From Melaminivora alkalimesophila (GTDB lineage: Bacteria > Pseudomonadota > Gammaproteobacteria > Burkholderiales > Burkholderiaceae_C), in contig NZ_ALEE01000272.1 in assembly GCF_000282995.1 (NCBI RefSeq), forward strand, positions 1 to 5,396: a stretch of DNA of 5,396 bases. Reading direction: 5' to 3'. The notes under the pieces are model-generated. The model was given only the letters and a program-made list of their open reading frames with translations. It made no database searches and was not told the DNA's origin. Shown here one piece after another: positions 1 through 5,396 of this stretch; within the stretch, counting starts at the first letter, position 1, and each line of letters starts with the position of its first letter. The position numbers and the translations under genes were made by a program.

Positions 1-1
1 G

Positions 2-613
2 CCGCACAAGGCGGTGGACACCATCGTCATCGCCGCCGAGCTGGTGGGCCAGCTGCAGACGCTGATCTCGCGCCACAGGAACCCCATCGACGTGGCGGTG
101 CTGAGCGTGACGCAGATCCACGCCGGCGACGCCTACAACGTGCTGCCCGGCGAGGCCGTGGTCCGCGGCACGGTGCGCACCTACAGCACCGCCGTGCTCG
201 ACGAGATCGAGGAGCGCATGCGGCGCATGGTCGAGCTGCTGCCGCAGGTGCACGGCGGCAGCGGCGAGCTGCATTTCCACCGCGCCTACCCGCCGCTGGT
301 CAACTGGGACGGCCCGACCGACTTCGCCATGCAGGTGGCGCGCGAGGTCTTCGGCGCCGAGCGGGTCGATGGCCAGATGCCGCAGCACGGCGGCGCGGAA
401 GACTTTGCCTTCTACCTGGAGAAGGTGCCGGGCTGCTACCTGTTCCTCGGCAACGGCGAGGGCGCGCACCGCGAGGCGCAGTACACCGGCATGGGGCCGT
501 GCGAGCTGCACAACCCGAACTACGACTTCAACGACGCGCTGCTGCCCATCGGTTCGACCTACTGGGTGCGGTTGGCGCAGGCCTTCTTCGCGCGGACGGG
601 TGCCGCCGCCTGA
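2..613 (+). CDS. M20-family amidohydrolase (hippurate hydrolase-like), 5' truncated
   Basis: This is the C-terminal part of a zinc- or metal-dependent amidohydrolase/carboxypeptidase of the M20 family (hippurate hydrolase, N-acyl-amino-acid hydrolase group). The reading frame is open from the window edge, starting PHKAVD, so the true start lies upstream; the GTG at 14 is internal. PHxAVD is the conserved stretch where the catalytic core enters the dimerisation (lid) domain, and its His is known in the family to contribute to the active site. Further on are NVLPGEAVVRGTVRT of the lid domain, GGAEDFAFYLEKVPG (the Glu/Asp region near the metal site), LGNG, and the terminal HNPNYDFND, whose His is a metal ligand in the family. 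The first metal-binding His/Asp motifs are outside the window. The exact substrate cannot be read from sequence. The gene ends 86 bp before pyk, with no T-tract terminator between them. Family assignment is secure; specificity is not. Confidence 0.93.
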   Translation, partial: PHKAVDTIVIAAELVGQLQTLISRHRNPIDVAVLSVTQIHAGDAYNVLPGEAVVRGTVRTYSTAVLDEIEERMRRMVELLPQVHGGSGELHFHRAYPPLVNWDGPTDFAMQVAREVFGAERVDGQMPQHGGAEDFAFYLEKVPGCYLFLGNGEGAHREAQYTGMGPCELHNPNYDFNDALLPIGSTYWVRLAQAFFARTGAAA

Positions 614-618
614 GCGCA

Positions 619-630
619 CGCCCCGGGGCG
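619..630. repeat. 12-bp perfect GC palindrome after the amidohydrolase stop
   Basis: CGCCCCGGGGCG is fully self-complementary and begins six bases after the amidohydrolase TGA. As RNA it could fold only with a very small loop, and no T-run follows, so it is not a convincing intrinsic terminator. In DNA this rich in G and C such palindromes arise by chance; it is recorded because the 86-bp gap to pyk holds little else that could end the upstream transcript. Confidence 0.3.
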
Positions 631-643
631 GGTGGCGCCGGCC

Positions 644-680
644 GTAACCGCTTCCATGCCAGAATGGAAACTCGATTACC
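644..680 (+). promoter_or_regulatory. Putative pyk promoter and control region
   Basis: Three elements overlap here. GTAACCGCTTC at 644-654 is an exact 11-mer also found, inverted, in front of fba. A -10-like CAGAAT at 660-665 is preceded by TGC (657-659), as in an extended -10 promoter; no good -35 is visible, which suits an extended -10 or activator-dependent promoter. TTCCAT (652-657) and ATGGAA (664-669) form a perfect 6-bp inverted repeat with a 6-base spacer that surrounds and partly covers the -10. CGATTACC at 673-680 is a near match (7 of 8) to the CGGTTACC upstream of fba. Start site and regulator are inferred; only the base patterns are seen. Confidence 0.45.
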
Positions 681-685
681 TCCCT

Positions 686-689
686 GGAG
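686..689 (+). promoter_or_regulatory. Ribosome binding site of pyk
   Basis: GGAG lies ten bases before the ATG at 700. It supports that start over upstream in-frame codons that would run back through the amidohydrolase gene. The pyruvate kinase homology also begins right at this ATG (MRIRRATKIVATLGPAS). Confidence 0.7.
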
Positions 690-699
690 CCTGAAACCC

Positions 700-2136
700 A
701 TGCGCATCCGCCGTGCCACCAAGATCGTCGCCACCCTGGGCCCTGCGTCGAGCGAGCCGCAGCTGCTCGAGCGGATGATCGCCCTGGGCGTGAACGTGGT
801 GCGGCTGAACTTCAGCCACGGCACGGCCGAGGACCACGTGCAGCGCGCCGCCATGGTGCGCGAGGCGGCGCAGCGCGCCGGGCGCGAGGTCGCCATCATG
901 GCCGACCTGCAGGGCCCGAAGATCCGCGTCGGCAAGTTCGCCGGCGGCCGCGTGATGCTGCAGGCCGGCCAGCCCTTCGTGCTCGACGCCGAGCGCAGCG
1001 AGCCCGGCGACGAGGCCGGCGTGGGCCTCGATTACAAGGAGCTGCCGCGCGACGTGAAGCCGGGCGACATCCTGCTGCTCAACGATGGACTGATCGAACT
1101 TACCGTGGACGCGGTGCGCGGCGAGCAGGTCTGCACCACCGTGCGCGTGGGCGGCGAGCTGTCGAACAACAAGGGCATCAACAAGCAGGGCGGGGGCCTG
1201 ACGGCGCCGGCGCTCACCGCCAAGGACATGGAGGACATCCGCACCGCCATGGGATTCCAGGCGGACTACGTGGCCGTGAGCTTCCCGAAGAACGCCACCG
1301 ACATGGAGATGGCGCGCCAGCTGTGCAACGTGGCGGCGGCGCCCTACCGCCACCGGCCGGGGCTGATCGCGAAGATCGAGCGCGCCGAGGCGGTGCCGCT
1401 GCTCGAGGAGATCCTGCGCGTCTCCGACGGCATCATGGTCGCGCGCGGCGACCTGGCGGTGGAGGTGGGCAACGCGGCGGTGCCGGCGCTGCAGAAGAAG
1501 ATGATCCGCATGGCGCGCGAGATGGACAAGGTGGTCATCACCGCCACGCAGATGATGGAGAGCATGATCACCAACCCGGTGCCCACGCGCGCCGAGGTGA
1601 GCGACGTGGCGAACGCCGTGCTCGACGGCACGGACGCGGTGATGCTCAGCGCCGAGACGGCGGCCGGCAAGTACCCGCTGGAGACGGTGCAGGAGATGGC
1701 GAAGATCTGCGCCGCGGCGGAGGCCGCCGAGGACCCGGAGCGCGATTCGGATTTCGCGGCCTGCACGCTCGGGCGCATCGACCAGTCGATCGCCATGGGG
1801 GCGCTGTTCACCGCGCACCACCTGGGCGCCAAGGCCATCGTCGCCATGACCGACAGCGGCTCGACGGCGCTGTGGATGAGCCGCCGGCGCGTGCACATCC
1901 CGATCTACGCGCTGACGCCGAAGGTCGCGACGCAGCGGCGCATGGCGCTGTACCGCAACGTGCGGCCGCTGCTGATCGACACCAGCGCCGACCGCGACAC
2001 CGCGCTGGAGCAGGCCGAGGGCCACCTGAAGATGCGCGGCATCGTGCAGCAGGGCGACCTGTACGTGATCACCTGCGGCGAGCCCATGGGCCAGCCGGGC
2101 GGCACGAACATGCTGAAGATCTGCCGCGCGCAGTAG
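700..2136 (+). CDS. pyk: Pyruvate kinase
   Basis: Pyruvate kinase converts phosphoenolpyruvate and ADP to pyruvate and ATP, the last step of glycolysis, in the cytoplasm, normally as a homotetramer. The 478-aa product has the usual bacterial length and is complete. Visible motifs in order are TKIVATLGPAS (7-17), NFSHG (37-41) and DLQGPKIR (69-76) leading into the B lid domain. LIAKIERAEAV (222-232) is the family signature with catalytic Lys225 and metal-binding Glu227. ARGDLAVE (248-255) carries the second metal ligand, followed by TATQMMESM (281-289) and DGTDAVMLSAETAAGKYP (309-326). The C-terminal domain (about 345-478) holds TDSGSTA (384-390), the region that binds allosteric sugar phosphates in many family members; the effector here is unknown. 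The ATG fits both the Shine-Dalgarno and the homology. The gene lies 128 bp before fba in the same direction, but fba has its own promoter-like sequence, so co-transcription is possible rather than obligatory. Confidence 0.98.
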   Translation: MRIRRATKIVATLGPASSEPQLLERMIALGVNVVRLNFSHGTAEDHVQRAAMVREAAQRAGREVAIMADLQGPKIRVGKFAGGRVMLQAGQPFVLDAERSEPGDEAGVGLDYKELPRDVKPGDILLLNDGLIELTVDAVRGEQVCTTVRVGGELSNNKGINKQGGGLTAPALTAKDMEDIRTAMGFQADYVAVSFPKNATDMEMARQLCNVAAAPYRHRPGLIAKIERAEAVPLLEEILRVSDGIMVARGDLAVEVGNAAVPALQKKMIRMAREMDKVVITATQMMESMITNPVPTRAEVSDVANAVLDGTDAVMLSAETAAGKYPLETVQEMAKICAAAEAAEDPERDSDFAACTLGRIDQSIAMGALFTAHHLGAKAIVAMTDSGSTALWMSRRRVHIPIYALTPKVATQRRMALYRNVRPLLIDTSADRDTALEQAEGHLKMRGIVQQGDLYVITCGEPMGQPGGTNMLKICRAQ

Positions 2137-2158
2137 CGCCCGCGGCCGGCCCGGGCGC
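2136..2158 (+). other. GC-rich hairpin after pyk, no T-tract
   Basis: GCGCCCG (2136-2142) pairs perfectly with CGGGCGC (2152-2158) across a 9-base loop, starting at the last base of the pyk stop codon. No run of T follows, so it is not a standard intrinsic terminator. It could slow polymerase, protect the mRNA 3' end or mark partial attenuation between pyk and fba. Chance pairing in GC-rich DNA is a real alternative. Confidence 0.35.
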
Positions 2159-2198
2159 CGCCATGCCCCTGCGCGGGCGTGCGGCCGGGGGTGCTGGG

Positions 2199-2204
2199 TA
2201 GAAT
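2199..2204 (+). promoter_or_regulatory. Putative -10 box of the fba promoter
   Basis: TAGAAT in the pyk-fba gap matches the TATAAT consensus at five of six positions and stands out in otherwise very GC-rich DNA. No clear TTGACA-like box is visible 16-18 bp upstream. It lies about 60 bp before the fba ATG, which leaves room for a leader of about 50 bases. Promoter function is inferred. Confidence 0.5.
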
Positions 2205-2207
2205 CGG

Positions 2208-2226
2208 GCGGTTACGAAGCGGTTAC
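2208..2226 (+). promoter_or_regulatory. Tandem GCGGTTAC operator-like repeat before fba
   Basis: GCGGTTAC occurs at 2208-2215 and again at 2219-2226, separated by GAA, giving an 11-bp period (about one helical turn). Read on the minus strand, the pair contains the same GTAACCGCTTC 11-mer that lies upstream of pyk. Tandem half-sites at an 11-bp period are typical of OmpR/PhoB-family response regulators. The site lies just downstream of the TAGAAT box, where a bound protein would more likely repress than activate. The repeat is directly seen; the regulator and its action are inference. Confidence 0.5.
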
Positions 2227-2264
2227 CACGCCGCATCCCCCAACCCCTGGAACGGATCGAACCC

Positions 2265-3329
2265 ATGCCCCTCGTCTCGATGCGCGAACTGCTCGACCAT
2301 GCCGCGGAACACGGCTATGGCATCCCCGCCTTCAACGTCAACAACCTGGAGCAGGTGCAGGCCGTGATGGCCGCCGCCGACGAGGTGGGCGCGCCGGTGA
2401 TCCTGCAGGCCAGCGCCGGCGCGCGCAAGTACGCGGGCGAGAGCTTCATCAAGCACCTGATCCAGGCGGCCGTCGAGGCCTACCCGCACATCCCGCTGGT
2501 CATGCACCAGGACCACGGCACCTCGCCCGCCGTGTGCGAGGGCGCCATCGCGCTGGGCTTCGGCTCGGTGATGATGGACGGCTCGCTGCTGGAAGACGGC
2601 AAGACGCCCTCCGACTTCGCCTACAACGTCGAGGTCACGCGCCGCGTGGTGGAGATGGCGCACAAGGTGGGCGTCACGGTGGAGGGCGAGCTGGGCTGCC
2701 TGGGGTCGCTGGAGACCGGCGAGGCGGGCGAGGAGGACGGCGTCGGCGCCGTCGGCAAGCTCAGCCACGACCAGCTGCTGACCGACCCCGAGGAAGCCGC
2801 GCAGTTCGTCAAGGAAACCCAGCTCGACGCGCTGGCGATCGCCATCGGCACCAGCCACGGCGCCTACAAGTTCTCGCGCCCGCCCACCGGCGATGTGCTG
2901 TCGATCCAGCGCGTCAAGGAAATCCACGCGCGCATCCCGAACACGCACCTGGTCATGCACGGCTCGTCCTCGGTGCCGCAGGAGCTGCTGGCGATCATCA
3001 ACCAGTACGGCGGCAAGATGAAGGAAACCTACGGCGTGCCCGTCAAGGAGATCCAGGAAGCCATCAAGCACGGCGTGCGCAAGATCAACATCGACACCGA
3101 CATCCGCTTGGCGATGACCGGCGCGGTGCGCAAGTTCCAGGCCGAGAACCCCGACAAGTTCGACATGCGCGAGTGGATGAAGCCGGCGCGCGAGGCCGCC
3201 AAGGCGATCTGCAAGGCGCGCTACCTGGAGTTCGGCTGCGAGGGCCAGGGCGCGAAGATCAAGGGCCTGACGCTCGAGCAGATGGCGGCGCGCTACGCGG
3301 CCGGCGAGCTGCGCCAGGTGGTCCACTGA
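2265..3329 (+). CDS. fba: Class II fructose-1,6-bisphosphate aldolase, Calvin-cycle type
   Basis: This zinc-dependent aldolase reversibly splits fructose-1,6-bisphosphate into dihydroxyacetone phosphate and glyceraldehyde-3-phosphate in glycolysis, gluconeogenesis and, where present, the Calvin cycle. The 354-aa length and sequence fit the class IIB/CbbA-like subgroup. HQDHGTS (81-87) holds the catalytic Asp83 and zinc ligand His84. EGELGCLG (140-147) holds the probable metal ligand Glu142. [10 protein letters not shown] (194-203) and [10 protein letters not shown] (231-240) supply zinc ligands His198 and His232 and phosphate-binding residues. NIDTDIRLA (275-283) binds the substrate phosphate. 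The N-terminal [27 protein letters not shown] is canonical and fixes the ATG start; a modest GGA at 2254-2256 lies eight bases upstream. The gene follows pyk and ends just before a strong terminator. No RuBisCO or other Calvin-cycle gene is in the window, so a housekeeping glycolytic/gluconeogenic role is the simplest reading. Confidence 0.98.
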   Translation: MPLVSMRELLDHAAEHGYGIPAFNVNNLEQVQAVMAAADEVGAPVILQASAGARKYAGESFIKHLIQAAVEAYPHIPLVMHQDHGTSPAVCEGAIALGFGSVMMDGSLLEDGKTPSDFAYNVEVTRRVVEMAHKVGVTVEGELGCLGSLETGEAGEEDGVGAVGKLSHDQLLTDPEEAAQFVKETQLDALAIAIGTSHGAYKFSRPPTGDVLSIQRVKEIHARIPNTHLVMHGSSSVPQELLAIINQYGGKMKETYGVPVKEIQEAIKHGVRKINIDTDIRLAMTGAVRKFQAENPDKFDMREWMKPAREAAKAICKARYLEFGCEGQGAKIKGLTLEQMAARYAAGELRQVVH

Positions 3330-3358
3330 AGCCGGCCGGCCAGGGCCCCGGCAACCCG

Positions 3359-3390
3359 AACCCGCTCCCGCCAGGGCAGCGGGTTTTTTT
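3359..3390 (+). terminator. Rho-independent terminator after fba
   Basis: AACCCGCT (3359-3366) pairs perfectly with AGCGGGTT (3378-3385) to form an 8-bp stem. The inner CCC (3367-3369) and GGG (3374-3376) can extend it with one bulged base. A run of seven T (3384-3390) follows directly. It lies 29 bases past the fba stop and has no comparable T-run for the opposite strand, so it acts in the plus direction and separates the pyk-fba block from pntAA. Confidence 0.9.
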
Positions 3391-3397
3391 GGCGCCT

Positions 3398-3457
3398 GTG
3401 CTTTTTTCGCACGACCGCGCTAAAGCAGGAAATTCTTCATGTAAGCTCAGGGTAAGC
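3398..3457 (+). promoter_or_regulatory. Putative pntAA promoter region with 11-bp-period GTAAGC repeat
   Basis: This is the most AT-rich stretch of the window and must contain the pntAA promoter, because a terminator precedes it. A six-T run (3402-3407) sits in the loop of a small GTGC/GCAC inverted repeat (3398-3401 and 3409-3412). GTAAGC occurs at 3441-3446 and 3452-3457, again with an 11-bp period, and resembles the GTAACC half-site on the minus strand before fba. I could not pick a convincing -35/-10 pair. The repeat is seen; its role as a regulator site is inferred. Confidence 0.45.
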
Positions 3458-3495
3458 AGAAGTACGCAACCGAACGAAGCCCAGGCTTCCCGCGC

Positions 3496-3500
3496 AGGAG
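3496..3500 (+). promoter_or_regulatory. Strong ribosome binding site of pntAA
   Basis: AGGAG, eight bases before the ATG at 3509, is the best Shine-Dalgarno sequence in the window. It fixes the pntAA start and rules out the in-frame extension that runs upstream through the intergenic region into the fba shadow frame. Confidence 0.85.
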
Positions 3501-3508
3501 ACGACACG

Positions 3509-4624
3509 ATGCTGATTGGAGTGCCCGCCGAGACCGTGCCCGGCGAGACGCGCGTTGCCGCCACACCGGAGACGGTCAAGAAGCTCACGGCGCAGGGCCA
3601 CACCGTGCGCGTGCAGTCCGGCGCGGGCGTGGCCGCCAGCGTGACCGACGCGGCCTTCGCCGCCGCCGGGGCGGAGTTGGTCGACGCGGCCGGTGCCTGG
3701 GGCTGCGAGCTGGTGCTCAAGGTGCGCGCGCCGGCCGCGGGCGAGGAGGCGCTGCTGCGCCCGGGCGCGACGCTGGTCGGCATGCTCAACCCTTTCGATG
3801 CCGAGGGCCTGGCGCGGCTGGCGGCCGCCGGGGTGACGGCCTACGCGCTGGAGGCCGCGCCGCGCACCACGCGCGCGCAGAGCATGGACGTGCTCTCCTC
3901 GCAGGCGAACGTCGCGGGCTACAAGGCGGTGCTGATCGCCGCCGAACGCTACCAGCGTTTCTTTCCCATGCTGATGACGGCCGCGGGCACCGTGAAGGCG
4001 GCGCGCGTGGTGGTGCTGGGCGTGGGCGTGGCGGGGCTGCAGGCGATCGCCACGGCCAAGCGCCTGGGCGCCGTGATCGAGGCGAGCGACGTGCGCCCGA
4101 GCGTGAAGGAGCAGGTCGAATCCCTGGGCGCGAAGTTCATCGACGTGCCCTACGAGACCGACGAGGAGCGCGAGGCCGCCGAGGGCGTGGGCGGCTACGC
4201 CCGGCCCATGCCGCCGAGCTGGCTGGAGCGCCAGAAGGTCGAGGTCGCCAAGCGCGTGGCGCAGGCCGACGTGGTCATCACCACGGCGCTGATCCCCGGG
4301 CGCGCGGCGCCGGTGCTGGTCACGCAGGAGATGGTCGAGGCGATGAAGCCGGGATCGGTGATCGTCGACCTGGCGGCCGCGCAGGGCGGCAACTGCCCGC
4401 TGACACAGGCCGGGCGCACGGTGGTGCACCAGGGCGTGACGCTGGTGGGCGAGACGAACCTGCCGGCGCTGGTCGCGGCCGACGCCTCGGCGCTGTACGC
4501 GCGCAACGTGCTCGACTTTCTCAAGCTGATCATCGACAAGGACGGCGCACTGCACATCGACCGGGACGACGACATCGTCGCCGCCTGCCTGGTGGCGCAC
4601 GCCGGCCAGGTGACGCGCGCCTGA
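3509..4624 (+). CDS. pntAA: NAD(P) transhydrogenase alpha-1 subunit (PntAA)
   Basis: This is the soluble NAD(H)-binding domain I of the proton-translocating transhydrogenase, which uses the proton gradient to pass hydride from NADH to NADP+ at the inner membrane. The 371-aa product holds only domain I and has no membrane segments. This matches the split arrangement in which the alpha chain is two proteins (PntAA, PntAB), unlike the longer single PntA of E. coli. Visible motifs are MLIGVPAETVPGETRVAATPETV (1-23), RAQSMDVLSSQANVAGYKAV (122-141) typical of transhydrogenase, the Rossmann loop GVGVAG (171-176), EASDVRPSVKEQVESLGAKF (191-210), the mobile loop around GGYARPM (228-234), VITTALIPGRAAPVL (256-270), and VDLAAAQGGNC (286-296). 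The RAQSMD block separates it from the related alanine dehydrogenases. It has its own upstream region behind a terminator. Its normal partner pntAB is not the next gene; a lipoprotein gene abuts it instead. Confidence 0.96.
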   Translation: MLIGVPAETVPGETRVAATPETVKKLTAQGHTVRVQSGAGVAASVTDAAFAAAGAELVDAAGAWGCELVLKVRAPAAGEEALLRPGATLVGMLNPFDAEGLARLAAAGVTAYALEAAPRTTRAQSMDVLSSQANVAGYKAVLIAAERYQRFFPMLMTAAGTVKAARVVVLGVGVAGLQAIATAKRLGAVIEASDVRPSVKEQVESLGAKFIDVPYETDEEREAAEGVGGYARPMPPSWLERQKVEVAKRVAQADVVITTALIPGRAAPVLVTQEMVEAMKPGSVIVDLAAAQGGNCPLTQAGRTVVHQGVTLVGETNLPALVAADASALYARNVLDFLKLIIDKDGALHIDRDDDIVAACLVAHAGQVTRA

Positions 4625-5383
4625 ATGCCTTCCCACAGGAATTCCATCTTGAGCCTCCGAACGCTTCTCCGCACACCCCAGGCGCTGCGCCCGGCGCTGG
4701 CCGTGGCGGCGCTGGCCGCCCTGACCGCCTGCGCGCCGCTGCAGCCCGATCTGGTGCGCGTGGGCCGCGCGCAGCTGGAGCTGCCGCCGGGGCAGCCGTG
4801 GACCCCGCTGGCCGAGGACGCCACCGTGTTCGACGTGCTGCCGGACGACGTGGCGCACGACCTGCCGATGCACTCGCGGCTGCTGGGCTTGCGCGGCCGC
4901 GGCGGCGAGCTGCTGGCCAGCGTGCTGGTGCAGACCAACGCCACCAATTACCCGCGCGACACCACACTCTGGACCTGGTCCTGCCCGGCGCAAAAGGGCG
5001 TGCAGGTCGAGGACGCCACGCAGGGCAGCCCGGTGCGCATCGACTGCCTGCGCTACCGGCGCCGCGCCGACCTGGACAGTTACCTGGAGGCCAGCCGCCC
5101 GCAGCTGGCGCAGATGCTGGCCGCGCACGGGGCCGTGCCGGCGCGGCCGCACTCCCACGTCGCCTACCGCTATTCCACGCCCGAGGGCGGCTTCATCGCC
5201 ATCGACGTGCTGGCCGACCAGCGGCTGCTGCGCCCGCCCACGCGCAACAACATGGAGTTCCTGCGCGCCGGCCGCCCGGCGCAGGAATGGATGCACCAGC
5301 TGCGCGAGGCCGCGCGCGTGAGCGCCGGCATGATGGACGGCCGCCTGGTGCTGCCACCCTTTCCCCAGCCGCTGCCGCAGTGA
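4625..5383 (+). CDS. Predicted lipoprotein of unknown function, coupled to pntAA
   Basis: I do not recognise the family. The 252-aa product begins with a basic segment (RTLLRTPQALR), a hydrophobic Ala/Leu stretch (about 24-33) and LTAC (33-36), a good lipobox with Cys36 as the lipidated residue. It is therefore predicted to be exported and anchored to a membrane facing the periplasm. The residue after Cys is Ala rather than Asp, which under the E. coli rule favours outer-membrane sorting. The mature part is soluble-looking, with no further membrane segment, a WTWSCP motif (116-121), and two more cysteines, Cys120 and Cys141, that could form a disulfide. The C-terminus is Pro-rich. The ATG overlaps no base of pntAA but abuts its stop (TGAATG), with AGGTGA at 4608-4613. 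An in-frame TTG at 4649 with AGGA eight bases upstream is a serious alternative and gives a tighter 27-residue signal peptide. Codon use resembles its neighbours. A direct part in transhydrogenase function is unproven, since a periplasmic lipoprotein would not touch the cytoplasmic PntAA. Confidence 0.8.
   Translation: MPSHRNSILSLRTLLRTPQALRPALAVAALAALTACAPLQPDLVRVGRAQLELPPGQPWTPLAEDATVFDVLPDDVAHDLPMHSRLLGLRGRGGELLASVLVQTNATNYPRDTTLWTWSCPAQKGVQVEDATQGSPVRIDCLRYRRRADLDSYLEASRPQLAQMLAAHGAVPARPHSHVAYRYSTPEGGFIAIDVLADQRLLRPPTRNNMEFLRAGRPAQEWMHQLREAARVSAGMMDGRLVLPPFPQPLPQ
4637..4651 (+). promoter_or_regulatory. Alternative start: AGGA plus TTG inside the lipoprotein gene
   Basis: AGGA (4637-4640) is followed eight bases later by an in-frame TTG (4649-4651). 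Starting here gives MSLRTLLRTPQALR directly before the hydrophobic core, a standard n-region, and places the lipobox Cys at residue 28 instead of 36. TTG starts are less common, so the ATG at 4625 is kept as the listed start, but the two are close to equally supported. Confidence 0.45.
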
Positions 5384-5396
5384 CGGCCAGCGCCGA

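Noticed and set aside
499..699. Upstream extension of the pyk frame into the amidohydrolase gene
   Set aside because: The extra residues are the amidohydrolase sequence read in another frame; pyruvate kinase homology and the Shine-Dalgarno both point to the ATG at 700.
676..2025. 449-codon minus-strand open frame opposite pyk
   Set aside because: Same codon-bias artefact; no start signal, motif or plausible protein composition.
2223..3326. 367-codon minus-strand open frame opposite fba
   Set aside because: Low-complexity His/Arg/Leu/Val-rich translation with no recognisable motif, opposite a gene with all aldolase active-site residues.
3331..3352. GCCGG/CCGGC hairpin directly after the fba stop
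   Set aside because: It lacks a T-tract and is GC-only pairing; the stronger hairpin at 3359-3390 with seven T explains termination.
2534..3508. Upstream extension of the pntAA frame through fba and the terminator
   Set aside because: It crosses a strong terminator and overlaps fba out of frame; the AGGAG at 3496 and the canonical N-terminus fix the start at 3509.
3330..3508. Riboswitch or small RNA in the fba-pntAA gap
   Set aside because: Apart from the terminator, the small T-loop inverted repeat and the GTAAGC pair, I see no structured aptamer core or second terminator that would bound a small RNA.
3509..4624. Alanine dehydrogenase as an alternative identity for pntAA
   Set aside because: The folds are related, but the RAQSMDVLSSQANVAGYKAV block and ITTALIPGRAAPVL are characteristic of transhydrogenase domain I.
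3437..5296. 619-codon open frame on the minus strand opposite pntAA and the lipoprotein gene
   Set aside because: It is a shadow of GC-rich third-position bias: the translation is dominated by Arg, His, Ala and Gly with no domain motif, and it lies opposite a clear PntAA.

Overview
This window looks like an ordinary chromosomal segment of a GC-rich betaproteobacterium, probably Burkholderiales and perhaps Comamonadaceae-like. That placement is inferred from three things: very high GC with strong G/C preference at third codon positions, a TAGAAT-type -10 box, and the adjacent pyk and class II fba genes (a neighbourhood known from many betaproteobacteria). It cannot be taken to genus level by eye. 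All five genes are on the plus strand, and I see no mobile element, tRNA, rRNA or CRISPR array.

Layout. Positions 2-613 hold the C-terminal part of an M20-family amidohydrolase whose start lies outside the window. Positions 700-2136 encode a complete pyruvate kinase (pyk, 478 aa). Positions 2265-3329 encode a complete class II fructose-1,6-bisphosphate aldolase of the Calvin-cycle type (fba, 354 aa). A good intrinsic terminator at 3359-3390 closes that block. Positions 3509-4624 encode the soluble NAD(H)-binding alpha-1 subunit of a proton-translocating transhydrogenase (pntAA, 371 aa). Directly abutting it (TGAATG) is an unrecognised predicted lipoprotein of 252 aa at 4625-5383. The last 13 bases contain no recognisable gene.

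Function. Fba and Pyk act in lower glycolysis/gluconeogenesis: Fba interconverts fructose-1,6-bisphosphate with two trioses, and Pyk makes pyruvate and ATP. PntAA would work with PntAB and PntB, presumably encoded downstream, to couple the proton gradient to NADPH formation. The window is therefore central carbon and redox metabolism, with a salvage-type hydrolase upstream.

The most interesting signals are in the non-coding DNA. An identical 11-mer, GTAACCGCTTC, lies upstream of pyk (plus strand) and of fba (minus strand). In fba it forms part of a direct repeat of GCGGTTAC with an 11-bp period. A related GTAAGC pair, also with an 11-bp period, lies upstream of pntAA. This resembles the tandem half-sites of OmpR/PhoB-type regulators and suggests, without proving, shared control. 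The second point of interest is the lipoprotein gene sitting where pntAB would normally begin. I found no evidence of a wholly new biological system.
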